Origin: an uncultured Thermanaerothrix sp.
Lineage (GTDB): Bacteria > Chloroflexota > Anaerolineae > Anaerolineales > Anaerolineaceae
Assembly: GCF_938028735.1 (NCBI RefSeq)
Contig: NZ_CALIMF010000032.1
Span: 1-37,106, forward strand
DNA: 37,106 nt
Reading direction: 5' to 3'
Shown here: piece by piece, positions 14,801-22,870 of the stretch
How positions within the stretch are numbered: position 1 is the stretch's first letter
How the letters are laid out: each line of letters opens with the position of its first letter
Translations under genes and position numbers: made by a program
Notes under the pieces: model-generated
What the model was told of the DNA's origin: nothing
Seen by the model: the letters and a program-made list of their open reading frames with translations, nothing else
The model's database searches: none

Positions 14801-16026
14801 CGGTCACAATCTCCCAAGACAATGTCAATGCTGCCAATGATTCCCACCACATCGGCGATGAAGTGATTCCGGGTGAGGAGGGGCATGATTTGCAGGTTGG
14901 CAAAGGATGGCGTCACATAGTGCACCCGATAAGGTTTGGGACCACCATCGCCTTCCAGAAAGACGCCCAGTTCTCCACGCGGACTTTCAATAGCCGCATA
15001 AACCGATTCTTTGGGCGCCATAAATCCTTCGGTCCACAATTTGAAATGATGGATTACCGCCTCCATGCTCACACCCAGTTCGGAGCGTGGTGGCGGCACA
15101 AATTTGCGGTTGTTACTACGCACCGGACCATAGGGCAACTTATCCAGCGCTTGGCGGATGATGCGCAACGATTGCCGCATTTCCTCTACACGCACCCGGT
15201 AGCGCGAGTAGACATCTCCATCGGACTGGGTTGGAACATCAAACTCATACTGCTCATACCCACTGTAAGGGCGTACCTTACGCAGGTCATACTTCAGACC
15301 CGCAGCCCGCGCAACCGGCCCCGAGATGCCCCACTGAACGCATTCCTCTGCCGTGATCACACCAATACCACGCGTGCGATCCAGGAAGAGTTCATTGGTG
15401 GTTAACAGCCGTTCGTACTCATCAATGCGTCGCGGCATGACCTCCAGAACCCGGCGCACCGCCGCCTCAAACTCCACCGGCACGTCCCGCCACAGTCCAC
15501 CTGGACGGACGTAGGTGGTCATCATGCGCTGCCCGGAACACATTTCAAAAATATCCAGGATCATCTCACGTTCGCGCATGGTATAGAGAAAGGTGGACAT
15601 CGCCGCCAGATCCAGTGAACTCGTGCCCAGCCAAAGCAAATGCGAAGCGATACGGGTCAACTCGGCCAGGATGACCCGAATCGCCTGGGCACGCGGCGGC
15701 ACGTCCAGCCCCACCAGCTTCTCCACTGCCAAGCAGTAAACCAGGTTATTGCCAATGGGGTTGAGGTAGTCCAACCGATCGGTCATCACCTCGGCTTTCT
15801 GGTAGGTTTTGGCTTCCATGTTCTTCTCGACACCCGTGTGCAGAAAGCCAACATCGGGGATGCAATTCACCACAATCTCACCATCCAGTTCCAGCAGCAG
15901 GCGCAGTACCCCATGTGTACTCGGGTGCTGAGGACCCATGTTCAACAACATGGTCTCGCCCGTCAGAGCGCGTTCTGAAACCAGATGGCGCAACTCATCC
16001 ACAGAAACTTCGCGTAACGTCACCAT
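14797..16026 (-). CDS. nuoD: NADH-quinone oxidoreductase subunit D
   Basis: A 409-residue subunit related to the large subunit of NiFe hydrogenases; together with NuoB it forms the quinone-reduction site. NMGPQHPSTHGVLRLLLELDGE is the conserved N-terminal loop containing the quinone-head histidine, and GPVARAAGLKYDLRKVRPY and the ending FIADVVGIIGSIDIVLGDCDR are family hallmarks. The hydrogenase NiFe cysteines are absent, as normal. The ATG at 16026 was preferred to a GTG at 16038, since GGTGGAG lies 6 nt before the ATG and overlaps the GTG itself. The nuoD coding start follows nuoC by 14 bp. Confidence 0.97.
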   Translation of the reverse strand: MVTLREVSVDELRHLVSERALTGETMLLNMGPQHPSTHGVLRLLLELDGEIVVNCIPDVGFLHTGVEKNMEAKTYQKAEVMTDRLDYLNPIGNNLVYCLAVEKLVGLDVPPRAQAIRVILAELTRIASHLLWLGTSSLDLAAMSTFLYTMREREMILDIFEMCSGQRMMTTYVRPGGLWRDVPVEFEAAVRRVLEVMPRRIDEYERLLTTNELFLDRTRGIGVITAEECVQWGISGPVARAAGLKYDLRKVRPYSGYEQYEFDVPTQSDGDVYSRYRVRVEEMRQSLRIIRQALDKLPYGPVRSNNRKFVPPPRSELGVSMEAVIHHFKLWTEGFMAPKESVYAAIESPRGELGVFLEGDGGPKPYRVHYVTPSFANLQIMPLLTRNHFIADVVGIIGSIDIVLGDCDR

Positions 16027-16040
16027 AGCCGGCTCCACCT

Positions 16041-16565
16041 TTAAGACTTGGCATACGGCTTGCGGCGGTCAATCTCTTCCGCATTGAAGGAGAACTGCAC
16101 CTCTTCGTAACCCAGCGGATAGTCCTTACGCAGGGGGTGTCCTTGCCAGTCCGCTGGCATCAGGATGCGCCGCAAATCAGAATGTCCATCAAAGACAATC
16201 CCAAACATATCCCAGATTTCGCGCTCTTTCCAGTTGGCATTCGGGAAGACCTTCTCCATCGTTTCCAGGTGCGGGGCATTGCCGTTGAGCGGCACTCGCA
16301 GGCGCAAAATCAAGTTGTGCGGCATGGAATAGAGATGATAAACCACGTGAAAGCGCGGAGTCTGCTGCGGCCAGTAGTCCACTGCCGTCTCATCAATCAG
16401 CACGTTAAACCCAAAGGTCTCTTTCAGCGTCTGGGCAGCCTCGAGGATGTTTTCGGGAGGGATGATCAGCGTAACCTCATCCCGAAAGCGATGCTCACTG
16501 GCACCAAAACGCTCCTTAATGACCCGTACCGCTTCTTCCAGAATCTCGGTGTTTGCCTTTGCCAT
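16041..16565 (-). CDS. nuoC: NADH-quinone oxidoreductase subunit C
   Basis: A 174-residue peripheral-arm subunit that braces NuoD and NuoI and binds no cofactor. The signature [20 protein letters not shown] followed by [20 protein letters not shown] is fully conserved. It is a stand-alone gene, not fused to nuoD as in enterobacteria. The ATG at 16565 is preceded by GAGG-type sequence at short distance. An 84-bp gap containing a 6-bp hairpin separates it from nuoB, the widest gap inside the operon. Confidence 0.96.
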   Translation of the reverse strand: MAKANTEILEEAVRVIKERFGASEHRFRDEVTLIIPPENILEAAQTLKETFGFNVLIDETAVDYWPQQTPRFHVVYHLYSMPHNLILRLRVPLNGNAPHLETMEKVFPNANWKEREIWDMFGIVFDGHSDLRRILMPADWQGHPLRKDYPLGYEEVQFSFNAEEIDRRKPYAKS

Positions 16566-16601
16566 CGCCTCGACCTCGTCCTTGCAACTCTCTGAATCGG
16601 C

Positions 16602-16629
16602 GCTCCCATGGTTGGATGCATACGGGAGC
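16602..16629. other. Small hairpin between nuoB and nuoC
   Basis: GCTCCC (16602-16607) and GGGAGC (16624-16629) form a 6-bp inverted repeat with a 16-nt loop, in the only sizeable gap of the operon. It may be a processing or stabilising stem. No T-run follows, so it is not an obvious terminator. Confidence 0.35.
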
Positions 16630-16650
16630 CAATGAGTTAGGCGCTCTACA

Positions 16651-17133
16651 TTAAGCCCACTTGGTCAGTTTTTCTTTTTGCACTTTATCGTGCAGGGTCA
16701 GAATGCCGTGGATCAGCCCTTCAGGGCGTGGGGGGCAACCCGCCACGTACACATCCACCGGAACTACCTCATCCACGCCTTGCACAATCGCGTAATTATT
16801 GAAAATCCCGCCACAAGAGGCGCAATCACCCATGGCGATCACCCACTTGGGCTCGGGCATTTGATCGTAGAGCAGGCGCAATACTGGGGCCATCTTGCGG
16901 GAGACACGTCCAGCTACAATCATTAGGTCAGACTGGCGCGGGCTGGCGCGCATCAGTTCCATCCCAAAACGGCTCAAATCATAACTGGAAGCCTGGGCCG
17001 CCATCATCTCAATAGCACAGCAAGCCAGCCCGAACAACATCGGCCACATTGAGCGCGTACGCGCCCAATTGACCATTTGCTCCAGGGTGGTGGTCACCAC
17101 CCCCATTTGAGCGGTTTTTTGCTCTAGTCCCAT
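16651..17133 (-). CDS. nuoB: NADH-quinone oxidoreductase subunit B (cluster N2)
   Basis: A 160-residue subunit holding cluster N2, the last electron carrier before quinone. The cluster cysteines are the adjacent pair C38-C39 ([10 protein letters not shown]), C104 (MGDCASCGG) and C133 (AGCPPRPEG). The frame is open further upstream to 17244, but that part overlaps nuoA in another frame and is not family-like. The ATG at 17133 sits 7 nt after an AAAGGAG site and gives normal family length. It overlaps the nuoA 3' end by 10 bp. Confidence 0.97.
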   Translation of the reverse strand: MGLEQKTAQMGVVTTTLEQMVNWARTRSMWPMLFGLACCAIEMMAAQASSYDLSRFGMELMRASPRQSDLMIVAGRVSRKMAPVLRLLYDQMPEPKWVIAMGDCASCGGIFNNYAIVQGVDEVVPVDVYVAGCPPRPEGLIHGILTLHDKVQKEKLTKWA

Positions 17134-17480
17134 TCCAGCGCTCCTTTCTTCCACGCATACACGTGGGCTACCTCTAAAACTACCAGGAACACCAGCATCG
17201 CCAGCAGGCCCAGCCACCCCAGTTGTCGAGCGGCCGCCGCCCAAAAGATCACAAAGATCACTTCCACATCAAAGAGAATAAAAAGGACGGCCACGAGATA
17301 AAACCGAATGGGAACCCGCCGCCGTCCTGGCCCATAAGGCACAATACCCGATTCATAAGGAGCGGCTTTCCGAGGCGTTGGCCGCCGTGGGCCAAACAGC
17401 ATTCCCAGCAGAATCGCGATCAGCGCAACCGCAAACCCAACAACCAGAATAACAAATAGGGGGAGATAATCTTGAAGCAT
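17124..17480 (-). CDS. nuoA: NADH-quinone oxidoreductase subunit A
   Basis: A 118-residue, three-helix membrane subunit at the junction with NuoH. The loop after helix 1 contains [20 protein letters not shown], and helix 2 begins [17 protein letters not shown], whose acidic D-V-E is conserved. It is the first gene of the 14-gene operon. The promoter lies 52-80 bp upstream and an AGGA-type site precedes the ATG at 17480. Confidence 0.97.
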   Translation of the reverse strand: MLQDYLPLFVILVVGFAVALIAILLGMLFGPRRPTPRKAAPYESGIVPYGPGRRRVPIRFYLVAVLFILFDVEVIFVIFWAAAARQLGWLGLLAMLVFLVVLEVAHVYAWKKGALEWD

Positions 17481-17531
17481 GAGCGGTCCTCACGACAGAA
17501 GATGTCTATCTGACCGGCACAATCTTGCCCT

Positions 17532-17560
17532 AGTATATCACAAGTGCATTCTGGTGGCAA
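17532..17560 (-). promoter_or_regulatory. Promoter of the nuo operon
   Basis: On the minus strand TTGCCA (17560-17555) and TATACT (17537-17532) are spaced by 17 bp, giving a leader of roughly 45 nt before nuoA. No regulator site was recognised. Confidence 0.7.
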
Positions 17561-17616
17561 TTTTCACAAAACGATTGTACAAAGATCACCCATAAAGTCT
17601 TTTTTGTCTAGACATT

Positions 17617-19488
17617 TTACCGCTCCAGTGCATAGATATACACCCCCGCACGCCGGTAGATTGGTACTACACCCGCACACTGATTGAGCGCTGCCGGTTG
17701 CAAACTACCCCTTCCCTCCCGGACATACGCGTATGTCAGTTCAGCTTCTTCCACCAGCGCCCAAAATGCCGCATCACAATCCTTCAACTGCGCTGCCTGT
17801 GCCGCCCAGTGATTAATACGTGCAGCTTCCACCGCATCCCCCCAGGCATATAACACGGGTGGTAACAGGCTGGCACGCCCAGCGTAGGGGAGCAGCCAGT
17901 AACCCCCATCCACGCCCCGGTAGGTATCCCCCTGCCAGGGGGTGACGTTAATGAAGAAGCGCGCCTCCTCCGAAAGATTCGCACGCACCCAGTCTAGGGC
18001 CATCTTATCTGCTGCGTTAGCCAGTTGCGTGACTGGGTTGATGATCGTGCGTGTGGACCAAGCGCCCCAGCCCAGAACTCCTAGAGCAAGCAGCACCCCC
18101 ACCCCCTGGCCCACCCGTTGCCAGATCGGAGAAGGCAGTTGTCGCACCAGCCAGTTCCACACACTCACCCCACCATCTGCTAGACAGAGGGCTGCCGGAA
18201 GAAAGAGCACTATCGCCATATGATCCGGGCGAAAAGGCCCCAAACGTACCCCCCACGGCAGCATCAGCAGAACCAATACCAGCCCCCACCCCGCCAAGAG
18301 GCGGCTATGTGCGCGGGTCAGTCCATAGATACTCGCCAAACCTGCCAGCACCATCAAGATATGATTATGGCGCGGCCCCAGCAAATCCAGGATATAGCGA
18401 AAATAACCCATTTGTGAGGCATCCAGGGGCGAAACGACGCGTACCGAAGCCTGTGCGCCCAAATGCCATACCACGCGCCATAACCAGGGCAACGCCAGTC
18501 CACCCCCTAATCCCAAGCCCAGCACAACCGCTCCCAACGGCAAGACCTGCTGCGCCCGCGCTGCGTGGTCCGAAAGTCGCCAGAACCCCCATCCTTTAAG
18601 GAAAAGCAGGACGCCCCCAAACAGGATGAGCAACAGCAACGCCGTGTAATGGGAGAGAGCCACACCCGCTGTGAGCACGCCCAAGCGCACAAATGCCTCC
18701 ACCGATTGGGGGCGACGCCAAAGGTCTAGTGCCGCTGCCATGGCCAGGGGCAACATGATCAAGCCGGTTAGAAGTGTGTAGCGTCCCCAGACCAAGTAAT
18801 AGGCGGGCATCTGAAAGGCAAATCCCACCAGGAGCGCGGCCAATCCGGCCCGCCAGGGATCTCCCCACACCCCCTTGCCAAGCCGATAAACCGAAAGCGC
18901 TACCAGGGCATTCAGAACTTGCCCCAACCACAACACGGCTTGCGCCGCCTCTAGATGGCTGAGGCGGGCAAACCAAGCCGTAACCAGATGAAAACCGTAA
19001 TGATAGGAGAAGAAAGTGGAAATCTCGGGCTGCAGGGTTGCCGGAATACCCCCTACCTCCATGATTTTACGCACAATAAAAACGTGGTGGACCGAATCCA
19101 CCCATGCCGGAAAAACCATTCCTCGCGCCTGGTAGAAGCGCCACATCACCACCCCGAACAACGCGCCCGCACCTCCCACCCCCCAAATCACGGCCTGGCG
19201 CGAGATATGCCCGCCCACGCGCCCGCAGCGCCACGCCAGCCCCCCCAAAGCCAGCAGGGCCAGTACTGCATACGCAACCCGTAGATCACCCGTGGTCAGG
19301 GGCACTCCTAACGTAAAGAGTAATAACCCCCCCAGCGCCGTCAACGCCACCGAAAGCCCCACCGCCTCAGCCAGTTGCTCCAGCCCATCCTGATCGGAAG
19401 AGGCGCGCCAGGCCACCCAGACCGCTCCCGGCACGCCGAGCACTCCCAGAGCAGCCAGGATCAGAAGAGCGAGAGGTGGGTTAATCAC
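17617..19488 (-). CDS. Polytopic membrane protein, GT-C glycosyltransferase-like
   Basis: A 623-residue protein with roughly 12-13 hydrophobic segments over the first 480 residues and a soluble C-terminal domain (LDWVRANLSEEARFFINVTP onward). The layout, and an acidic first extracytoplasmic loop (FPAWVDSVHHVFIVRKIME) with later FFSYHYGFHLVTAWF, resemble GT-C-fold transferases that use polyprenyl-phosphate sugars on the outer face of the membrane. I cannot assign a family with certainty. The start is a GTG at 19488 with AAGGGG about 10 nt upstream. It ends 137 bp before nuoA on the same strand but the nuo promoter lies between. It diverges from the CPBP gene. Confidence 0.72.
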   Translation of the reverse strand: MINPPLALLILAALGVLGVPGAVWVAWRASSDQDGLEQLAEAVGLSVALTALGGLLLFTLGVPLTTGDLRVAYAVLALLALGGLAWRCGRVGGHISRQAVIWGVGGAGALFGVVMWRFYQARGMVFPAWVDSVHHVFIVRKIMEVGGIPATLQPEISTFFSYHYGFHLVTAWFARLSHLEAAQAVLWLGQVLNALVALSVYRLGKGVWGDPWRAGLAALLVGFAFQMPAYYLVWGRYTLLTGLIMLPLAMAAALDLWRRPQSVEAFVRLGVLTAGVALSHYTALLLLILFGGVLLFLKGWGFWRLSDHAARAQQVLPLGAVVLGLGLGGGLALPWLWRVVWHLGAQASVRVVSPLDASQMGYFRYILDLLGPRHNHILMVLAGLASIYGLTRAHSRLLAGWGLVLVLLMLPWGVRLGPFRPDHMAIVLFLPAALCLADGGVSVWNWLVRQLPSPIWQRVGQGVGVLLALGVLGWGAWSTRTIINPVTQLANAADKMALDWVRANLSEEARFFINVTPWQGDTYRGVDGGYWLLPYAGRASLLPPVLYAWGDAVEAARINHWAAQAAQLKDCDAAFWALVEEAELTYAYVREGRGSLQPAALNQCAGVVPIYRRAGVYIYALER

Positions 19489-19510
19489 GTGTTGAAAGCC
19501 CCTTGATGTG

Positions 19511-19537
19511 CCGTTAATCTAACGGGGTTATTATAAT
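19511..19537. promoter_or_regulatory. Divergent promoter region with small palindrome
   Basis: The 124-bp gap between the divergent genes holds overlapping -10 boxes: TATAAT on the plus strand (19532-19537) and TATAAT on the minus strand (19535-19530). The palindrome CCGTTA-ATC-TAACGG (19511-19525) lies beside them and may be an operator affecting both directions. Neither -35 box is good; the best minus-strand candidate is ATGACA with a 19-bp spacer. Confidence 0.45.
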
Positions 19538-19612
19538 AGGTGAGGCGCATTTCCTGTCATCCCACCCACGTTGTTGATCCGCAACCCAGCTCCACCCGGT
19601 AAAGGAGTCAAG

Positions 19613-20512
19613 ATGGTTTCATCCTATCTCTCCGCTGCTCGCGAAGGACGTCATGAGACTTGGCGTTATATCGCCACTCTGGCCTTGGTGATCTGGCTTT
19701 TCATCAGCGTTTCTTTCGGGGCCAGCCTGGTGGCCGTAATCCTGACCGGCACTACCGACCTCAACGCTTTTCCCCCGTTGTTACTGCTGATACTCGCCAT
19801 GCTGCCGTTTCCTCTGGGCGGCCTCCTGGGGCTGGTGATCGGCTTGCGTCTTTTTCATCGGCGCTCCCTGCTCTCGCTCATCAACCCCGCGGGGCGCGTA
19901 CGCTGGGCCTTCCTCTGGCGCTCCTTCGGTCTGTGGCTGCTCCTATGCGCATTGAGCGACCTCATTTTGTGGCTCATCAATCCCACCAATTACACTTGGG
20001 CAGCCGATTGGTCACGCTTTTTACCTTACGCCCTCCTGGCCATCCTGCTCATTCCCTTTCAGACCAGCACCGAGGAACTGATCTTTCGTGGCTACTTAAC
20101 CCAGTGGATTGGACGCTCCCGCCTGGGCTTTTGGGCCGCTTTGGTTCTTCCCAACCTCATTTTTGCCCTTTTGCATGGGTTAAACCCTGAAGTTCAGACG
20201 TATGGGGCCTGGTTGACTCTGCCGCTCTACTTCGGCATCGGTCTGGTCCTCTCCTGGGTCACCCTCCAAAGCGGAGGGTTGGAGTACGCGCTGGGCATGC
20301 ACGCCGCCAACAACTTTTATGCGGCATTGTTGGTCACCTTCCCAGCCTCCGCCCTGCCTTCGCCAGCGCTGGTCTATATGCGCAAGTATGACCCGGTCAT
20401 TGGATTAATATCCTTTATCATAATGGCCTCCGTTTATCTGTTCATCCTTTCCCGGCGCTCTGACATTTCCATTCAAACGACAGAGTCCACCCACACAGGG
20501 AGGGCAAAATGA
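19613..20512 (+). CDS. CPBP-family intramembrane metalloprotease
   Basis: A 299-residue membrane protein with eight or so hydrophobic segments. The three motifs of the CPBP (Abi/CAAX prenyl protease-like, Rce1 type) family are present: EELIFRG starting at E154, FALLHG with H188, and HAAN with H230 and N233. These form a glutamate/histidine active site within the membrane. Bacterial members act in peptide processing, bacteriocin immunity or envelope functions; the substrate here is unknown. The ATG at 19613 follows AAAGGAG at 5 nt, better than an upstream TTG at 19571. Its stop overlaps the next gene by 4 bp, so the two proteins are probably made together. Confidence 0.88.
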   Translation: MVSSYLSAAREGRHETWRYIATLALVIWLFISVSFGASLVAVILTGTTDLNAFPPLLLLILAMLPFPLGGLLGLVIGLRLFHRRSLLSLINPAGRVRWAFLWRSFGLWLLLCALSDLILWLINPTNYTWAADWSRFLPYALLAILLIPFQTSTEELIFRGYLTQWIGRSRLGFWAALVLPNLIFALLHGLNPEVQTYGAWLTLPLYFGIGLVLSWVTLQSGGLEYALGMHAANNFYAALLVTFPASALPSPALVYMRKYDPVIGLISFIIMASVYLFILSRRSDISIQTTESTHTGRAK

Positions 20513-22236
20513 CACTGCGTCAAATGCGTCTCGTTCTATGGCTCGCTGTGCTAGTTGGAATTGCGGCATTAGTAAGCGCGCCCCAGGATGAGGCCAGGGC
20601 ACGTTCTTACTATGCCGAGCGTTACGATGTCTCATTGCAAATCCTGGCTGATAACCGCATCCAGGTTGAAGAAGTGGTGACCTTTCGCTTCGAAGGGGGG
20701 CCTTACACCTATGCCTTTCGTCAACTAAGCCTGGATCAACTAGAAGGGGTTGAGATCCAGGGCGCCACACTTGATGGTCTGCGCCTACCTGAAGGTAATC
20801 AACCCAACCAGGTCGAGATCAAGCGTAGCGCCAACCCCATCGAGATCACCTGGCATTTTCCACCCACCCAGGAGGCTACCCGCACGATTGGCCTGCAGTA
20901 CCAGGTTCATGGACACATTCACCTGCGCGATAATGCCGAGGGAATCTTCTGGCAAGCCATTCCCGAAGAACATGAATATGTTATCCGCCAGGCCCAAATC
21001 AGCGTGCGCTACCCTTCTCATTTGACCCCTGCCGAAACACCCCAGTTGCGTGGAGCCCAGTACACCACCACCCACACCCGCGGCGAATTTGTCTTCATTG
21101 CCCAAGATATCCCCGCCAACCAGGGAATCACCATCGAGATGCTGTTTCCTCGCGGCAGCCTGATCGCCCAACCGCCAGATTGGCAGGCGCGGCTTTTGGC
21201 ACGGGGCGCTCAGGCCCGCCAGATGGCCCCCTGGGCTATTGGCTTGGGGCTGCTGGTGGGCATTGTGGCGCTGGTGATACTTTGGCAGTACCGTCGCCAA
21301 CACGAACGCACCCCAATACTCATCCCACCAGGGATTGTCACCAATCCACCCGATAGTCTTACCCCGGCTCAGGCTGCCTTTTTGCTCAATCCCACGGCAG
21401 CCACCCCCGCTCAGGTAGCCGCCACTCTGGTGCATCTGGCCCAGAAGGGCTGGCTACGCCTGGAAGCCATTCATGGGGGACGGGGGCTCTTCAAAAGTCG
21501 GGATTACACCTTGCAGCGCGTACGCGATGCAGGGGCCCTGAAAGAGCATGAGCAGGTGCTCTTCCAGGGGCTCTTTACCACCCGCCAGGGATTGCAATCC
21601 TCTGTGCGGCTGAGCACCCTGGGTAGCAAACTCCCCCGGCTCATTTTCCCTTTCAAGCAGGCACTGACCCGTGAATTACTTGGATTGGGCCTCCTAGATA
21701 CCCGGTACTTGGGCGAACGCCAGCGCCTGAGTACCCTAACCACCTTGACCTTCCTGCTTGAAATCCCCTTGCTGATCCTGAGTTTGATTCTGGTCCTGAG
21801 CAGTGATGTCCTGGTCGGTGTAGGTACGCTGGGATTGGGGTTGGCTGGTGGATTGATGATGGCCGGGGTAGCCATGATTTTCTTCACCTATGGTTGGCCA
21901 CTGCTCACCCCCCAGGGCGAGACCCACGCGGCGCGCTGGAAGGGTTTCAAACACTACCTGGATAATCTGATCAAGCAGCACAGCGGGCTGCAGAGGGAGT
22001 GGCTGGAAGCCTACCTGCCCTATGCCGTGGCGTTTGGGAGCGGACTCCAATGGGTCGAAGCATTTCGCGATCAGGGCTTTGCTGCCACCATCTCTTGGTT
22101 GCTGACCCCCGCGGGCGCGGGTAGCATGGATGATCTGATCGGGGCCATTGCTACAACCAGCGTGGTCACTTCTGCTGGGGCTGATGGTGGCGCAGGAGGA
22201 GACGGTGGCGGAGGGGGTGCTAGCGGGGCAGGCTAG
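20509..22236 (+). CDS. DUF2207-domain membrane protein
   Basis: A 575-residue protein. An N-terminal signal or anchor helix (about residues 7-28) precedes a beta-rich extracytoplasmic domain with YDVSLQILADNRIQVEEVVTF-type sequence, the DUF2207 pattern. A helix at about 239-260 is followed by a cytoplasmic part, two more helices near 412-460, and a glycine-rich tail (GGAGGDGGGGGASGAG). This tail is also common in DUF2207 proteins. Function is unknown in the family. Its start overlaps the CPBP stop (ATGA). The pairing of a membrane protease with a secreted-domain membrane protein suggests related envelope roles, but that is inference. Confidence 0.85.
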   Translation: MTLRQMRLVLWLAVLVGIAALVSAPQDEARARSYYAERYDVSLQILADNRIQVEEVVTFRFEGGPYTYAFRQLSLDQLEGVEIQGATLDGLRLPEGNQPNQVEIKRSANPIEITWHFPPTQEATRTIGLQYQVHGHIHLRDNAEGIFWQAIPEEHEYVIRQAQISVRYPSHLTPAETPQLRGAQYTTTHTRGEFVFIAQDIPANQGITIEMLFPRGSLIAQPPDWQARLLARGAQARQMAPWAIGLGLLVGIVALVILWQYRRQHERTPILIPPGIVTNPPDSLTPAQAAFLLNPTAATPAQVAATLVHLAQKGWLRLEAIHGGRGLFKSRDYTLQRVRDAGALKEHEQVLFQGLFTTRQGLQSSVRLSTLGSKLPRLIFPFKQALTRELLGLGLLDTRYLGERQRLSTLTTLTFLLEIPLLILSLILVLSSDVLVGVGTLGLGLAGGLMMAGVAMIFFTYGWPLLTPQGETHAARWKGFKHYLDNLIKQHSGLQREWLEAYLPYAVAFGSGLQWVEAFRDQGFAATISWLLTPAGAGSMDDLIGAIATTSVVTSAGADGGAGGDGGGGGASGAG

Positions 22237-22292
22237 CCCCACTTAAGAAAACTGTAAACCTGAACCGTCCGGCAGCCGAGGGGGAATTTCAT

Positions 22293-22298
22293 TATAAT
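22293..22298 (+). promoter_or_regulatory. -10 box ahead of the NusG-like gene
   Basis: TATAAT lies 29 bp before the ATG at 22328, in the 91-bp gap after the DUF2207 gene. No -35 of quality was seen at 16-18 bp upstream, so activator dependence or a weak promoter is possible. Confidence 0.45.
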
Positions 22299-22327
22299 TA
22301 GGTTACTTCCTGACCTGCGAGACCCTT

Positions 22328-22849
22328 ATGTCGTCCTTGCACTGGTATGCTGTTCACAGTCATCCCCACCGCGAAGAAAGCCTAGCCCGCTATATGGCCG
22401 AGAAAGGGCTAGAGGTTTTCTACCCCCATCTTAAAGTCACACCGGTTAACCCACGCTCACGCCGCATTCGCGCCTACTTCCCCGGTTATGTTTTTGTGCG
22501 CGCCGATTTGGAACAGACCGGGTCCTCACTTTTCCAGTGGATGCCTTTCGCAACGGGCTTGGTCTCCTTCGGCGGAGAGCCAGCCACGGTGCCCGATGCC
22601 CTGATCACGGCTTTGCAGGCCCACCTTGAGCGGCTCAATCGGATGGTCACCCAATCCCCGGCTGAGCAATTCCAAAAGGGCGAAAAAGTTGAGATTGAAA
22701 GTGGGCCTTTCGCTGGATATGAGGCCATCTTTGATGCCCGCTTGCCCGGACGGCAGCGCGTGCGGGTACTGCTTAAATTCCTAGGTGAACGCCACGTGCC
22801 TCTGGAACTCGACCCACGCCAATTGCACACACCCACTCAATCCTCCTGA
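22328..22849 (+). CDS. NusG/RfaH-family transcription elongation factor paralogue
   Basis: A 173-residue protein. The N-terminal part (LHWYAVHSHPHREESLARYM, then GLEVFYPHLKVTP and RAYFPGYVFVRADL) is a NusG NGN domain, which binds RNA polymerase over the clamp. The C-terminal FQKGEKVEIESGPFAGYEAI is a KOW motif. The overall form, with VFYP and FPGYVFV, is closer to specialised paralogues (RfaH, LoaP, UpxY) than to housekeeping NusG, which normally lies between secE and rplK. Such paralogues suppress termination in particular long operons. No ribosomal or secE gene is nearby. Its target operon is not evident; the following gene is the kinase, 21 bp downstream. Confidence 0.85.
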   Translation: MSSLHWYAVHSHPHREESLARYMAEKGLEVFYPHLKVTPVNPRSRRIRAYFPGYVFVRADLEQTGSSLFQWMPFATGLVSFGGEPATVPDALITALQAHLERLNRMVTQSPAEQFQKGEKVEIESGPFAGYEAIFDARLPGRQRVRVLLKFLGERHVPLELDPRQLHTPTQSS

Positions 22850-22870
22850 CCCTTTCAGGTGGAGCATCCC

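Noticed and set aside
17134..17244. Extended N-terminus of NuoB
   Set aside because: It overlaps nuoA out of frame, is G/R/S-rich and non-homologous; the ATG at 17133 has the proper ribosome-binding site.
20785..21435. 216-codon minus-strand frame opposite the DUF2207 gene
   Set aside because: It is a glycine-rich antisense shadow with no ribosome-binding site.
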